Assembly: GCA_035399845.1 (NCBI GenBank) | Contig: DAOPJV010000015.1 | Coordinates: 44,592 to 108,591, forward strand | DNA: 64,000 nt | DNA from: ECT2AJA-110-A sp035399845 | Lineage (GTDB): Bacteria > Planctomycetota > Phycisphaerae > UBA1845 > UTPLA1 | Reading direction: 5' to 3' | Shown here: positions 16,529-25,144 of the stretch, in pieces | Position numbering within the stretch: position 1 is the first letter of the stretch | Layout of the letters: the number at the start of each line of letters is the position of its first letter | The notes under the pieces: model-generated | The model's database searches: none | Told to the model about the DNA's origin: nothing | The model's input: the letters and a program-made list of their open reading frames with translations, nothing else | Program-made: the position numbers and the translations under genes

Positions 16529-17815
16529 CTACGTCTTGCGAATGACGAGCGCTGTCAGATCGTCATCCTGCGGCGCGTCACCGACCCAGTTGAGTACAGC
16601 GTCGTGCATGCCGGCAATGATGTCCCGACAAGGTCGATCACGAAGCGCGCGGATCAGGTCAGTCAATCGCTGAGTGCCAAGCTGCTGGCGGTCCGCGTTC
16701 AGGCACTCGAAGAAGCCGTCAGTCACGACAACAAACAGATCGCCCGGCGCCAGGACGAAATCCTCGGGGGGCGGCCAGTCGGCGTTCGGCATAATGCCGA
16801 GCGGAAAGCCGTTGGCCGGCAGTTCCTCGATCGTGTCCGACGCTCGCGTGTACCTGAAGAGGGGACCGTGGCCGGCGCTGAGATATGACAGCGAGCCGCG
16901 TTCGGGATCCAGCAGTCCGAGGAACGCCGTGACGAATCGATCGTCCGGCAGATCATCGCAGAGGAGGTCGTTGACACGCGCCGTGATCTCGCCGAGATCG
17001 CGCGACATGGCGACGGACGCGCGGAACAGGGCGCGGCACTCGGCAATGACCAGCGCCGGTCCGATGCCGTGGCCCGTGGCGTCGGCGATCGTGACGGCGA
17101 GGCTGCCGTCGTCCCGCTCGAAGTAGTCGTAGCAGTCGCCGCCGGTTTCGTCGGCGGGCTTGTTCCATCCGGCGACTTCGAACCCGGCGATGTCGGCGGG
17201 GCGGCTGGGGATCAGGCCCTGCTGAATGTCGCGGGCGATGCTCAGGTCATGTTCGATGCGCTGTTTCTCCGCGTAGTGCTCGAGGAGCAACTGGCGCTGG
17301 AGGGCGACGCCGACCTGGGCGCCGAAGGTGCGCACGAGTTCATGGTCCCACGCGTCGAACTGGCCGCTCGTCTTGTTCAGGACCTGGAGAACGCCGACGA
17401 TTTTCGCGTCGATTCCGATCAGTGGAATCGTGATCATGTTCCGGGTGCGAAAGCCTGTCCTGCGATCGATCTCGGGGTTGAAGCGGTCGTCCGCGTAGGC
17501 GTCGGGGACGTGAATGACCTCGCCCGTTCGGACGGCTTCGCCCGCGATGCCCTGATCGGCGCCGAATCGGATTTCATCCACGCCCGTCGCCACGCTGCTG
17601 TAGAGCTCATTCGTCGAGTCGTCGTACACGAAGACGGTGGCGCGCTCACACCCCAGGACCGTCAGGGCCGCCGATTCCACCTTCTGAAGCAGGGGCATGA
17701 GTTCCGTCGAGGCGCCGAGTTCGCGGCTCAGCTGGAGCACGGCGCGCAGATCGGCGACGCGGCTTTCGTAGGCGACGGGGGCGCGGGAGTCTTTGGGTGC
17801 GGAAGGCGGTGTCAT
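16529..17815 (-). CDS. GAF-SpoIIE (PP2C-type) serine phosphatase
   Basis: About 428 residues from the ATG at 17815; an in-frame GTG at 17836 is the alternative and neither has a strong ribosome binding site. GAF domain at about 25-180 (ALTVLGCERATVFVYDDSTN ... GIAGEAVRTGEVIHVPDAY), a short coiled linker containing EQDLSIARDIQQGL-like sequence (LSIARDIQQGLIPSRP, the usual RsbU linker), then the PP2C/SpoIIE domain at about 205-425: GGDCYDYFERDDGSLAV, IADATGHGIGPAL, VTDGFFECLNAD and DDDLTALVI carry the metal-binding acidic residues. Role by family: dephosphorylates a STAS anti-anti-sigma factor in response to a ligand or redox signal sensed by GAF. It differs from the phosphatase at 11467-13116 in lacking an FHA domain. 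Confidence 0.88.
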   Translation of the reverse strand: MTPPSAPKDSRAPVAYESRVADLRAVLQLSRELGASTELMPLLQKVESAALTVLGCERATVFVYDDSTNELYSSVATGVDEIRFGADQGIAGEAVRTGEVIHVPDAYADDRFNPEIDRRTGFRTRNMITIPLIGIDAKIVGVLQVLNKTSGQFDAWDHELVRTFGAQVGVALQRQLLLEHYAEKQRIEHDLSIARDIQQGLIPSRPADIAGFEVAGWNKPADETGGDCYDYFERDDGSLAVTIADATGHGIGPALVIAECRALFRASVAMSRDLGEITARVNDLLCDDLPDDRFVTAFLGLLDPERGSLSYLSAGHGPLFRYTRASDTIEELPANGFPLGIMPNADWPPPEDFVLAPGDLFVVVTDGFFECLNADRQQLGTQRLTDLIRALRDRPCRDIIAGMHDAVLNWVGDAPQDDDLTALVIRKT

Positions 17816-18016
17816 TCCAGTGTACTCGGACTGCACGCTGCGCCGCGCCGACGGAACGGCGTTCCGCCGGGGAGTTCTGACGGTCCGGACAAACGATGAT
17901 CCGCGGATGTCATCGGCCGATATGCGTGCGAGGCGCCCATCATCCTAATCCACGGGAATGCCAAATGCGAGCGAAATGCCCGGGACGGCGGGCCGACCTC
18001 CGGGGCGATCGGCGAG

Positions 18017-18745
18017 TCAGGCGACGCCGATCGTGATGAAGATCGGCGCCCAGATTCCTGTCTTCTTCTGGCGGATTTCCCGGAAGCCCGCGTGGGCGAA
18101 GTAGGCGCGCATCTGCGACCACGAGGCGTGATGGACCTTGGCCGTGGGCGTGCTTTCGGCGCGCGTGATGAAGAAGTCGAAGAGTGTCCAGCCGATGACA
18201 TTGTCGCGAAACCCGTCGATGAGCATCAATCGACCGCCGGGCCGCAGAATTCGCCGCATTTCGATGATGGCCGCCTGCTGATGCGGATAGTGGTGGAAGG
18301 AATTGCTGCAGGTGACGGCGTCGAAGCTCGCGTCGTCGAAGGGCAGGTGCTCCGAGTCAGCGTTGATGAAGAACGGCGCCCCTTCTTCAATCTCGGACGC
18401 TTTCAGGTGTCCGAGTCGGCACATATTCCTGGAGTAGTCCAGTCCCACAACGCGACGCGACGGCAGGGGGCTTCCGGCGACCATGGCCGTCCATGTTCCC
18501 GTGCCCGCGCCGATGTCCAGCAGGTCAAAGGGCGCCGCCGTGTTCTTTCGCCAGCGATAGAGCTCCTGCATGAACAGCCGGTAAGACGGCTGAAACAGCA
18601 GGTGCTGGACGATGGAGCGATCGTACGTGTGCGCCCAGCTGTCAAACTGAGAGCGCGCCTTGTCCTTGACGGCGCTTCGGCGATCCGTCTCGGAACCAGC
18701 GGCGTCGATGACGGTTTCGTTGTCAGTTCCTGTCGCGTGTGTCAT
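18017..18745 (-). CDS. Class I SAM-dependent methyltransferase
   Basis: About 242 residues from the ATG at 18745; the frame is open further upstream and alternative starts at 18799 (ATG) or 18826 (TTG) cannot be excluded because no clear ribosome binding site precedes any of them. Rossmann methyltransferase motifs: motif I LLDIGAGTGTWTAM, motif II acidic VVGLDYS, motif III NADSEHLPFDDASFDAVTC, and post-motif LRPGGRLMLIDGF. The order and the EHLPFDD motif match UbiE/Methyltransf_11-type enzymes, which methylate small molecules such as quinones. The N-terminal segment QFDSWAHTYDRS also fits that group. Substrate cannot be told from the sequence, and no biosynthetic neighbour is present. Confidence 0.8.
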   Translation of the reverse strand: MTHATGTDNETVIDAAGSETDRRSAVKDKARSQFDSWAHTYDRSIVQHLLFQPSYRLFMQELYRWRKNTAAPFDLLDIGAGTGTWTAMVAGSPLPSRRVVGLDYSRNMCRLGHLKASEIEEGAPFFINADSEHLPFDDASFDAVTCSNSFHHYPHQQAAIIEMRRILRPGGRLMLIDGFRDNVIGWTLFDFFITRAESTPTAKVHHASWSQMRAYFAHAGFREIRQKKTGIWAPIFITIGVA

Positions 18746-18962
18746 GCCCGTGTCGTCGGAGGATCTCGGTCTCAACAGTGTCCGTAGGAGTAACGGCATC
18801 TTTGGCGGGCTTCGCCAACTCCGCAAGGCGAGATTGTCGTTTTGAGTCGGGATGGCGGCCTAAAGTCGGCGCGCGGTTCGCGCCGATACGTTGATGCGGC
18901 CACGCGGTCGCGACCCACACGACTCTAGCCAGTGAACGCTTCGCCGCCGGAGACTGGACTGC

Positions 18963-19136
18963 ATGAACAAGCGCGATCTGATCGAGCGGATCATGGAACT
19001 CAATCGCTCGGCCCGGCAGGAATTTCTTGAGGCGTTCTCCGAGAAGGAACTGGCGGAATATCTTGCACAGCTTCAGGGGCTCGATCTCAGCGGCTTCTGG
19101 TCCGGAATGACATCGCCGGCCCTGGCCGCCTCCTAG
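18963..19136 (+). CDS. Small conserved-looking protein (57 aa)
   Basis: 57 residues beginning MNKRDLIERIMELNRSARQE and ending in TSPALAAS. GGAG lies about ten bases upstream of the ATG. The sequence is two amphipathic helices with the pattern LIxRIMELNxSAxxEFLxxF followed by ELAxYLxxL. I have an impression of similar short hypothetical proteins in planctomycetes, but cannot name a family. It is transcribed divergently from the methyltransferase gene. No signal peptide or membrane segment, so probably cytoplasmic. Protein-protein interaction is a guess from the helical shape. Confidence 0.6.
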   Translation: MNKRDLIERIMELNRSARQEFLEAFSEKELAEYLAQLQGLDLSGFWSGMTSPALAAS

Positions 19137-19239
19137 GACGTGACTTCCCGTTACGTTTTGGCCACCTGAGCGCACGCCGGCGTTACACCCGTTTTCGCGC
19201 AGCGCGCATTCGACCGCCGCGTCCGAAGGGACCGCGGCG

Positions 19240-19527
19240 CTACTGCGTATCCACCGGACGAATCACCCGCGGCGCGGGACGACGCGGCGATGGCGATTGG
19301 GGCGCCGACGGCGCCCAGACGCTGGCCTGCGCGGAGGTCGTGGATTCATCGTCCGCCGGCTGAGAGGTGGGACCCACGCGTCGATCCGGCCGCTTCCACC
19401 ATTCCAGATCCCAGTTCCATCCGGCGCGCTGACAGGCCAGCGTTGTCAGCAGGAGTGCGATCAGGCCGGGGATGGCTGCGCGTCGGAGTCGTCGATTGCC
19501 GGTTGCTTTCGGGCGTTGCGTCTTCAT
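19240..19527 (-). CDS. Small putative lipoprotein
   Basis: 95 residues from the ATG at 19527 (a GTG four codons upstream is possible). Basic N-terminus, hydrophobic core AAIPGLIALLLTTLAC with Cys at a plausible lipobox position, then a Pro/Ser/Ala-rich low-complexity tail containing two Trp pairs (WNWDLEWWKR). Lipidation and envelope location are inferred from the N-terminus; the lipobox is not canonical. No recognised domain. Confidence 0.5.
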   Translation of the reverse strand: MKTQRPKATGNRRLRRAAIPGLIALLLTTLACQRAGWNWDLEWWKRPDRRVGPTSQPADDESTTSAQASVWAPSAPQSPSPRRPAPRVIRPVDTQ

Positions 19528-19539
19528 TGCGGGTTTCAC

Positions 19540-19975
19540 TGATTTACAGACACCTCCACTCCGTATTATGTGGTCGAAGCGTCGGCGTGATCGTGCGATT
19601 GTCCGCGAAGGACATATCGGTTCCTCCTCGGCGCGGCGAGATCTGACAGCGGGTTCAGCGGCCGTTCGTCCGGATCATACGCCTGGGGGTTGGGATTATC
19701 GGGCGGATCGGATTCGCGACCCGCTCCTTCATATTACGGGGCGGCTTGCGAAAAATGCGCACGTTGCTCTCGTCACACCCACTTCGTCGGCATATCATTG
19801 GCGTCCGCGCTGGGGTGGCTGACCTCGCAGGGGGAAACAAACCTCAAGGGCCCCCGGTATCCCAAGTGGATGCTCTAATTCAGCCACTCTGACGTTGACA
19901 CCTTGTTGTCTATTCGAGCCGGATGGCGACCAGTGCATGTTGCGCGCGGATTCCGCGCGACGGACGGGGGTTGCA
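19540..19975. other. Intergenic region with hairpin-rich segment
   Basis: About 435 bp between divergent genes. No convincing gene. The stretch 19785-19870 has several complementary G- and C-rich words (GGGGG ... CCCCC around 19830-19860, and CCACTT ... AAGTGG framing it) and could be a leader structure or small RNA. I cannot assign it to a known family. Confidence 0.3.
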
Positions 19976-20866
19976 ATGACTGTGCGACGGCCAGGCCATG
20001 CCCGGGTGATGATTGATTTGAACACGCAGTGTGATTTCCTGCTTCCGGGCGGGGCGCTGCCGGTGTCGAATCGCGACACCATTCTGCCGAGAATCAGGGC
20101 GCTCATGGCGTGGTGTCGCAGGGAGCAGGTCCCGATCGTCTCGAGTCTGGAAGCGCATCGCGCGTCGGAACCGTCGCGCGGACTGCCGCCCGTCTGTATC
20201 GATCGCACGCGGGGGCAGCGAAAAGTGCCCTTCACGCTGATGCCGCGACGACTCTTTGTGCAGGGCGACAACACGTTCGATCTGCCGGCGGACCCGTTTT
20301 CGAAGTACCAGCAGATCATCTTCACGAAACGCCACTCTGATTTTCTCTCGAATCCCAAGGCGGATCGCCTCGTCAACGCCCTGCGTCCGACGTACTGGAT
20401 GATCATCGGGATTGCGGCGACCCACGCCGTCAAGTCGATCGCACTCGGTCTGCTGGCGCGAAGCCAGCGCGTGGTGGTTGTCAAGGACTGCTGCGGTTAC
20501 TGGTCCAATTCGGACAGCGAGCACGCCATGCGTCAGATGGACGCAAAAGGGGCGTTGATCGTCGAGTCCGAAGAGATCATCTCGGGATACGTCGCGTCGA
20601 AGCTGAGTCAGGACATCGAGGAAGAAGCGGCGCGGATTGCCGAGAAAGAGGGGATTCAGGAGCCCGCGACCGTCTCCCGCATGCGAATGCTCCGATCCTC
20701 GCGAAAGGCCGTCTCCGCCGCGGACGCCGATCAGGAGCCCGGCGCCGCCAAACAGCGATCCAAGGCAAAGAGTGGCCCTGAACCCGCGTCGGACGACCTG
20801 GCTCCCCACGAGCTCGTCGCCCGGAAGCGTACGGCGAATGGCAAGACCGGTCGGCCACTTGCCTAG
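19976..20866 (+). CDS. Isochorismatase-like (cysteine hydrolase) fold protein lacking the catalytic Cys
   Basis: 296 residues from the ATG at 19976, preceded by GGGGG at about five bases; the frame is open upstream but coding similarity starts here. The fold is that of the isochorismatase/nicotinamidase family: the catalytic Asp is present in VMIDLNTQCDFLLPGG (D14) and the Lys in FTKRHSDFLSN. In the nucleophile loop, where the family has a GVATDxCV-type motif, this protein reads GIAATHAVKS, so Ala stands in place of Cys. The following helix and strand (VVVVKDCCGYW) are conserved. It is therefore probably a non-catalytic member, perhaps binding a ligand or nucleic acid. The last ~75 residues (Lys/Arg/Ala/Pro-rich) are a disordered basic tail not found in the enzymes. 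Confidence 0.75.
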   Translation: MTVRRPGHARVMIDLNTQCDFLLPGGALPVSNRDTILPRIRALMAWCRREQVPIVSSLEAHRASEPSRGLPPVCIDRTRGQRKVPFTLMPRRLFVQGDNTFDLPADPFSKYQQIIFTKRHSDFLSNPKADRLVNALRPTYWMIIGIAATHAVKSIALGLLARSQRVVVVKDCCGYWSNSDSEHAMRQMDAKGALIVESEEIISGYVASKLSQDIEEEAARIAEKEGIQEPATVSRMRMLRSSRKAVSAADADQEPGAAKQRSKAKSGPEPASDDLAPHELVARKRTANGKTGRPLA

Positions 20867-21007
20867 TTCCGCCCCGTCAACTATCCTCAAACATCGCTGG
20901 GAATGAACGCGAATTCGCATCCGACGCGCTTCGTCGGTCGCGGCGCGTTTGCCGAAGGGTAAGTGGGCGACGCCAGATCGCCTCCGCTTGAAACGACGCA
21001 TTGAACG

Positions 21008-21304
21008 ATGGCCAAGAAACTACCGAAGCAGCTTGCCATTCTGGATGAAGACCTTTGCACGGGCTGCGAGGCGTGCGTCGCCGTATGCCCGGTCGATTGC
21101 ATCGACAAGATCGGTGACCCGACCCATCCCGGCTATGCGATGGGGCTCTGCACGATCGATATTCAGACCTGCATTGGCTGCAAACTCTGCGCCCAGGTCT
21201 GTCCGTGGGACGTCATCACGATGGTCCCGACGGATCAGGTTGTCTCGCAGGAAAAGTACTTCGACCTGATTTCGGACGACCAGCGGGCCGCCGTGGCCAG
21301 CTAG
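21008..21304 (+). CDS. 2[4Fe-4S] ferredoxin
   Basis: 98 residues. Two classic cluster motifs, CTGCEACVAVCP and CIGCKLCAQVCP, each with the CxxCxxCxxxCP spacing, separated by an insertion (residues ~35-52). This is a dicluster ferredoxin of the type that carries electrons for oxidoreductases. The insertion and the C-terminal ~30 residues without Cys resemble the NuoI/FdxB-like subgroup rather than the short clostridial ferredoxins. It seems to be a single gene lying between the cysteine-hydrolase-like gene and the convergent greA. The redox partner is unknown. No strong ribosome binding site is visible. Confidence 0.88.
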   Translation: MAKKLPKQLAILDEDLCTGCEACVAVCPVDCIDKIGDPTHPGYAMGLCTIDIQTCIGCKLCAQVCPWDVITMVPTDQVVSQEKYFDLISDDQRAAVAS

Positions 21305-21402
21305 GCCGCCCGGCGCTTTTCCGCACACCAATCACCCCCGAAAACACCGAACGAACCGGGCGTCCGGCCTTTTAACGGCGCCGCCCCGCCCGCATTGCGC
21401 GC

Positions 21403-21433
21403 AAAAAAAAGCCCCGACGCGTAGCGCCGGGGC
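21403..21433 (-). terminator. Rho-independent terminator of the long greA gene
   Basis: GCCCCG / CGGGGC stem (21411-21433) with further CGC/GCG pairing inside, preceded on the plus strand by eight A, i.e. followed by eight T on the minus strand. It lies about 40 bp past the greA stop. Confidence 0.85.
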
Positions 21434-21469
21434 GGGGCATGTCTTTCGGAGAGTGATGCGATCCCCGGT

Positions 21470-23710
21470 TTACTCGATGGCCGACTCGATCGACGCGATC
21501 TCGTACTCCTTTTCCGATTCGCCATCGAACGACATCGAGATCTTACCGCCGGGCTTGAGGCCCATGAGCTGCTGGGCGATCGGCGTCTTGTAGGCGTAGG
21601 TTCCCGTGTTCACATCGGAATCGCCGATACCGAGAATCGTCATCACGCGTGGCGCCGAGCCGTCGGCCGGCTTGAGCGTGACGCGCTGGCCGATGCTGAT
21701 GTGATCGGTGGGGACGTCCGCCGCCTCGATGATCTTGGCCATCGCCAGTTCGCTGTTGATCTGGGCGACGCGGGCGCGAAGCAGATCGCGTTCCTCGAGG
21801 GCGAACTTGTACTCGGAGTTTTCGCTGAGATCGCCCAGGGCGGCGGCTTCGCCGATCGCCTTGGCGTTTTCGCGCATCTTGACGTTGACGAGTTCGTCCA
21901 GTTCGGACTCGCGCGACTTGAGACCTTCCCGCGTGAAGTAGAGCGTCTCGTCGTCTTCCCAGACGGACTTCTCCACCTTGATGTAGATATCGGGGAAGGC
22001 TCGGGTCAGGCGATTCAGCAGTTCGCTCTGAACACTCGGACCCAGCCCTTCGGCGCGTTCGATCTGTCGCCGCAGCGCCTTCGCCATCGGCAGGTCGATC
22101 TGCGTGAGAACGGCGGCGTATGGCTCATAGTTCTTCGCGGCAAGCCCCGTTCGGACGCGGGCGCGCATCTCATTCGCCGTCTGACCGCCGGCCTTGCCCT
22201 CGGATTGCCGGGCGGGACCGCAGAGCATGAGGGCCGTGTTCAGCATTTCAAGCGCCGTGGGCGGATTGAGGTCGACTTCGACTGTCGGTCCCTTCCAGAG
22301 CCACATGAATGCGTCGGTATAGCGTCCCGGGTCGGCGACGGCGGCCTGAGCAATGGCCCCCAGCGCCTCGCCTTTGCCGGCCTTCTCGACCTGCTTGGCG
22401 AGGGCGTCCACCTGGCCGGCCGGCGCGAACAGCAGGAGTTTGGCGTAGATCTCAGGCCAGGTCTCGGGGAACGCCTGCTCCACGCACTTCACGCCGAGCG
22501 ACCAGAGCCGGGCATCGGGAACGGATGCGAGCAGGGTTTCCGGCGCCGGCGCATTCTTGAGCATGTCCAGCGCGACCTGGTGGACGTCGGGCTCCAGGGG
22601 CAGACCGTCCTGGGCCAGTCGCTCGACAATCAGGGCCGTCGCGAAGGCGTCCGCCGCCTCCCGATGCTTCTTGAACCGCTCGATCTGCTTCTTCAGTGTC
22701 GATTGGACTTTCTTGACGAATGTCGGATTCGGTTCGACGCCCGTCTGCTTGAGACCGCGAAGGTAGCCTTCGAGAACCTCGAGCCGTTGTCGAGGCGATT
22801 CTGCGCCGGCAAAGGCGGCGCCGGCCTCCTGCTCGGGCGTCTGGCCGACGGGATCGTAGATCAGAAACGTCGGGGACCTGCCCTCAATCCGGAAGTGGGC
22901 CGAGTTTCGCACGCCGGAACGGACGCGCGTCCAGAGGTCCGTCCACTTCTTCGCGTCGATGTATTTCGGAACGAGCAGCAGCTTGAATTCGTCGCGATCG
23001 ATCTTGTTGTTGTCCTGCATCCGGACAACGCCGGCGGCGAGCGCGAGCGGGTCCTTGTCGATCAACTCGGGGATGCGCTCCGGATGGAGCTGCTCAAGGA
23101 CAAAAAAGTCATTGGCTTCCGCGGCCTGGTAGTCGCTCACCACTTCCTTGATCGGGAGCGTCCGCGTTCGCTTGCCGATGCGCAGGACGACTTCGCCCTC
23201 GTCCAGATCGACCTCCTCAACCTCGGCGGCGGTGTCCTCTGTGCGGTGCACCAGGAATCCGCCCACATCGAGCCGGAGGCCGACATCGAGGAATCGCAGG
23301 GCGCGCCGGACGGAGTTTCCGCCCTTGAGGCCGGAGCGTTCGACCCAGTCCTCAAGCTTGGGATGGTCCTTGTGTGTGGCCTTGTAGAGTGTCAGGATCT
23401 CGTCGCGGAGCTGGTCGCCGTCGGGGAGCCGAAGCAGCAGGCCTCGTCCAAGCCGCAGGGCGTCGTGGGCCGAGTGCTTCTCCTTCATGGAGGAGAGCCA
23501 GGCCCATCCCATCGTCTCGGCCAGCTTGCCCTCGCCGGATTCGACAACCTTGTCGATCACGGGGAGCAGTTGGTCCGGCATGGCCGAAGGATCGCCGATC
23601 GCCTGCAGCCATTCGGACTCCAGGGCGTCCCATTCCTTTTCATTCGCCAGTGATTGAAGCGTCTCGTACCGAATCACGGATGTCGCACCTCCCAGGATCG
23701 AATCGAGCAT
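21470..23710 (-). CDS. greA: Transcript cleavage factor GreA with ~580-residue N-terminal extension
   Basis: 746 residues; ordinary GreA has ~160. The C-terminal ~165 residues are GreA: an N-terminal coiled coil with LGDLSENSEYKFALEERDLL (the tip acidic residues D and E that reach the RNA polymerase active site are in this stretch) and the C-terminal FKBP-like domain (ISIGQRVTLKPADGSAP ... IAQQLMGLKPGG). The remainder is helical, without a recognised domain; residues ~140-200 contain a small beta segment (EVVLRIGKRTRTLPIKE) of the sort seen in CarD/Tudor-like folds. I recall that chlamydial GreA is also ~700 residues with a long N-terminal part, so this seems to be a PVC-superphylum form. Role: rescue of backtracked RNA polymerase by stimulating cleavage of the nascent RNA. 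Confidence 0.88.
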   Translation of the reverse strand: MLDSILGGATSVIRYETLQSLANEKEWDALESEWLQAIGDPSAMPDQLLPVIDKVVESGEGKLAETMGWAWLSSMKEKHSAHDALRLGRGLLLRLPDGDQLRDEILTLYKATHKDHPKLEDWVERSGLKGGNSVRRALRFLDVGLRLDVGGFLVHRTEDTAAEVEEVDLDEGEVVLRIGKRTRTLPIKEVVSDYQAAEANDFFVLEQLHPERIPELIDKDPLALAAGVVRMQDNNKIDRDEFKLLLVPKYIDAKKWTDLWTRVRSGVRNSAHFRIEGRSPTFLIYDPVGQTPEQEAGAAFAGAESPRQRLEVLEGYLRGLKQTGVEPNPTFVKKVQSTLKKQIERFKKHREAADAFATALIVERLAQDGLPLEPDVHQVALDMLKNAPAPETLLASVPDARLWSLGVKCVEQAFPETWPEIYAKLLLFAPAGQVDALAKQVEKAGKGEALGAIAQAAVADPGRYTDAFMWLWKGPTVEVDLNPPTALEMLNTALMLCGPARQSEGKAGGQTANEMRARVRTGLAAKNYEPYAAVLTQIDLPMAKALRRQIERAEGLGPSVQSELLNRLTRAFPDIYIKVEKSVWEDDETLYFTREGLKSRESELDELVNVKMRENAKAIGEAAALGDLSENSEYKFALEERDLLRARVAQINSELAMAKIIEAADVPTDHISIGQRVTLKPADGSAPRVMTILGIGDSDVNTGTYAYKTPIAQQLMGLKPGGKISMSFDGESEKEYEIASIESAIE

Positions 23711-23907
23711 TCTGAGGCCAATCGCGGGATGTGTCGAGACGCGGGGATTTCGGACGGGGAGGACGCCTGCGGCGCGGGGCCGCCTTCATCGACGAATTGA
23801 GGCGCCGATCCGTCGTGGACGGGCCGGGATCCAGTCGCCGGTATACCCCTGGCGATCGAACGCCAGGCTCCTGTTGGCGAGAATTCGCTGACTTTGGGGA
23901 GGCCGGA

Positions 23908-25056
23908 CTACTTTCGGGTCTTGTCCGGCGTGTCTGACCTGGGTTGCTGGGCGGCCCGGCGCTGTTCGATCGTCAGCAGCGCATCGAGGCGCCGCGCCAA
24001 CTGCCCGAAGAGTCCCTCAATGCGTCGATCGATCTCGGCGCTCTGTTTGGCGAGGCGCTCCTTGTCGGTCACGCGACTTGCTTCGGGATGACGTTCGTCG
24101 AAGTTCTTTCGCAGCGAACTGGCGCGGTCCCGAAGGTCCGTCATGATGGCGAGCGCGGCGGCCTGCTGATTCGCAGAGAGTCCGCGAGTCTTGATGAAAT
24201 CGCGCGTGTACGCCTCCCACCGGTCGAAATCCCGGGCGATCGGATCGGTAGTCGTTGGCGTGGCGGGCTTTTCGCCGGAATCGACCCGCATGTTCTTTCG
24301 GGCCTGATCAATCGTCGTGCGAATCCGCGCCCGAGTGGCGGGATCCAGATCGGCCTCATTCGACTTGGCGGTGGCCTGATCGAGAACGGATTTGACGGCG
24401 GGAGCGCTCTTTTCGCCACGGGCCGGGTCCGCGCCCGCCAGCGTCGCCAGCCGCCTCTTCTGATCCCTCGCTTCCCTGGCGGCAATCCTCGCCGCGTGTT
24501 CGATTCGCGCGATGTGCAGTCGCTGCCGGCCCTGCTTCGCCTGATCCGGCGGGAGCTGCGTCTCGACATCCGTCAGGATCGCGTCCCAGTCAATGGGGAA
24601 GCGCTTCTCGATTTCGACCATCCGCTGGCGCGCCTGGCGATACTCCTCATTGTCGTGAAAGCTCCCCAGGGGATTCGGGCCGTCTTCCGCCTGCTCTGCC
24701 GCTTCACGATAGGTCCAGAAGATCTCCGCGGCTCGATCGGCGAGCGACTCGTGCTCGACGGCGAGGGCGCCCATCTCCTTTTGCCGTCGCTCCGCAATGG
24801 ACTTCAGTTTGTCACGGATCGCGCCGCACTGCGTGGCGTTGAGCCCGTAGGCCTTCTCCAGTTCGAGCAGGTGCGCGTCGACATGCAGGTCCGTTCGCTC
24901 GATCGGACTTGCGTCGAGATACTGTTCCCAGACGCTGCGCCGCTCGGCGCGAATGCGCGTTTCCTCCGGCGTTGCGGCGCCGGGCGCCGCCAGGGCGTTC
25001 TGAGTCAATCCCGCCAGAAGTGAGAGGGCGATGGTGATGTGATTGGGTCGATTCAT
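23908..25056 (-). CDS. Secreted helical protein, paralogue of the next gene
   Basis: 382 residues from the ATG at 25056, giving a signal peptide ending near NALAAPG (residue ~25). The rest is almost entirely helical and charged. The last ~110 residues are similar to those of the protein at 25145-26341: RDFDRWEAYTRDFIKTRG, ALAIMTDLRDRASSLRK, IDRRIEGLFGQLARRLDAL and LLTIEQRRA. The layout (signal peptide, long amphipathic helices with many Gln/Arg, LLTxxQR end) is reminiscent of Spy/CpxP-like or LTXXQ periplasmic proteins, but I cannot claim membership. The start of this gene is 89 bp past the end of its paralogue, so the two may form an operon. Confidence 0.7.
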   Translation of the reverse strand: MNRPNHITIALSLLAGLTQNALAAPGAATPEETRIRAERRSVWEQYLDASPIERTDLHVDAHLLELEKAYGLNATQCGAIRDKLKSIAERRQKEMGALAVEHESLADRAAEIFWTYREAAEQAEDGPNPLGSFHDNEEYRQARQRMVEIEKRFPIDWDAILTDVETQLPPDQAKQGRQRLHIARIEHAARIAAREARDQKRRLATLAGADPARGEKSAPAVKSVLDQATAKSNEADLDPATRARIRTTIDQARKNMRVDSGEKPATPTTTDPIARDFDRWEAYTRDFIKTRGLSANQQAAALAIMTDLRDRASSLRKNFDERHPEASRVTDKERLAKQSAEIDRRIEGLFGQLARRLDALLTIEQRRAAQQPRSDTPDKTRK

Positions 25057-25144
25057 GTCGTCGCTTTCGGGGATTCTGTGACGCCCTGGATGATGGGACA
25101 ACCCCGGGCCGCCATGCGCGATCGCAGTCGCCTGGGCCCGCGGC

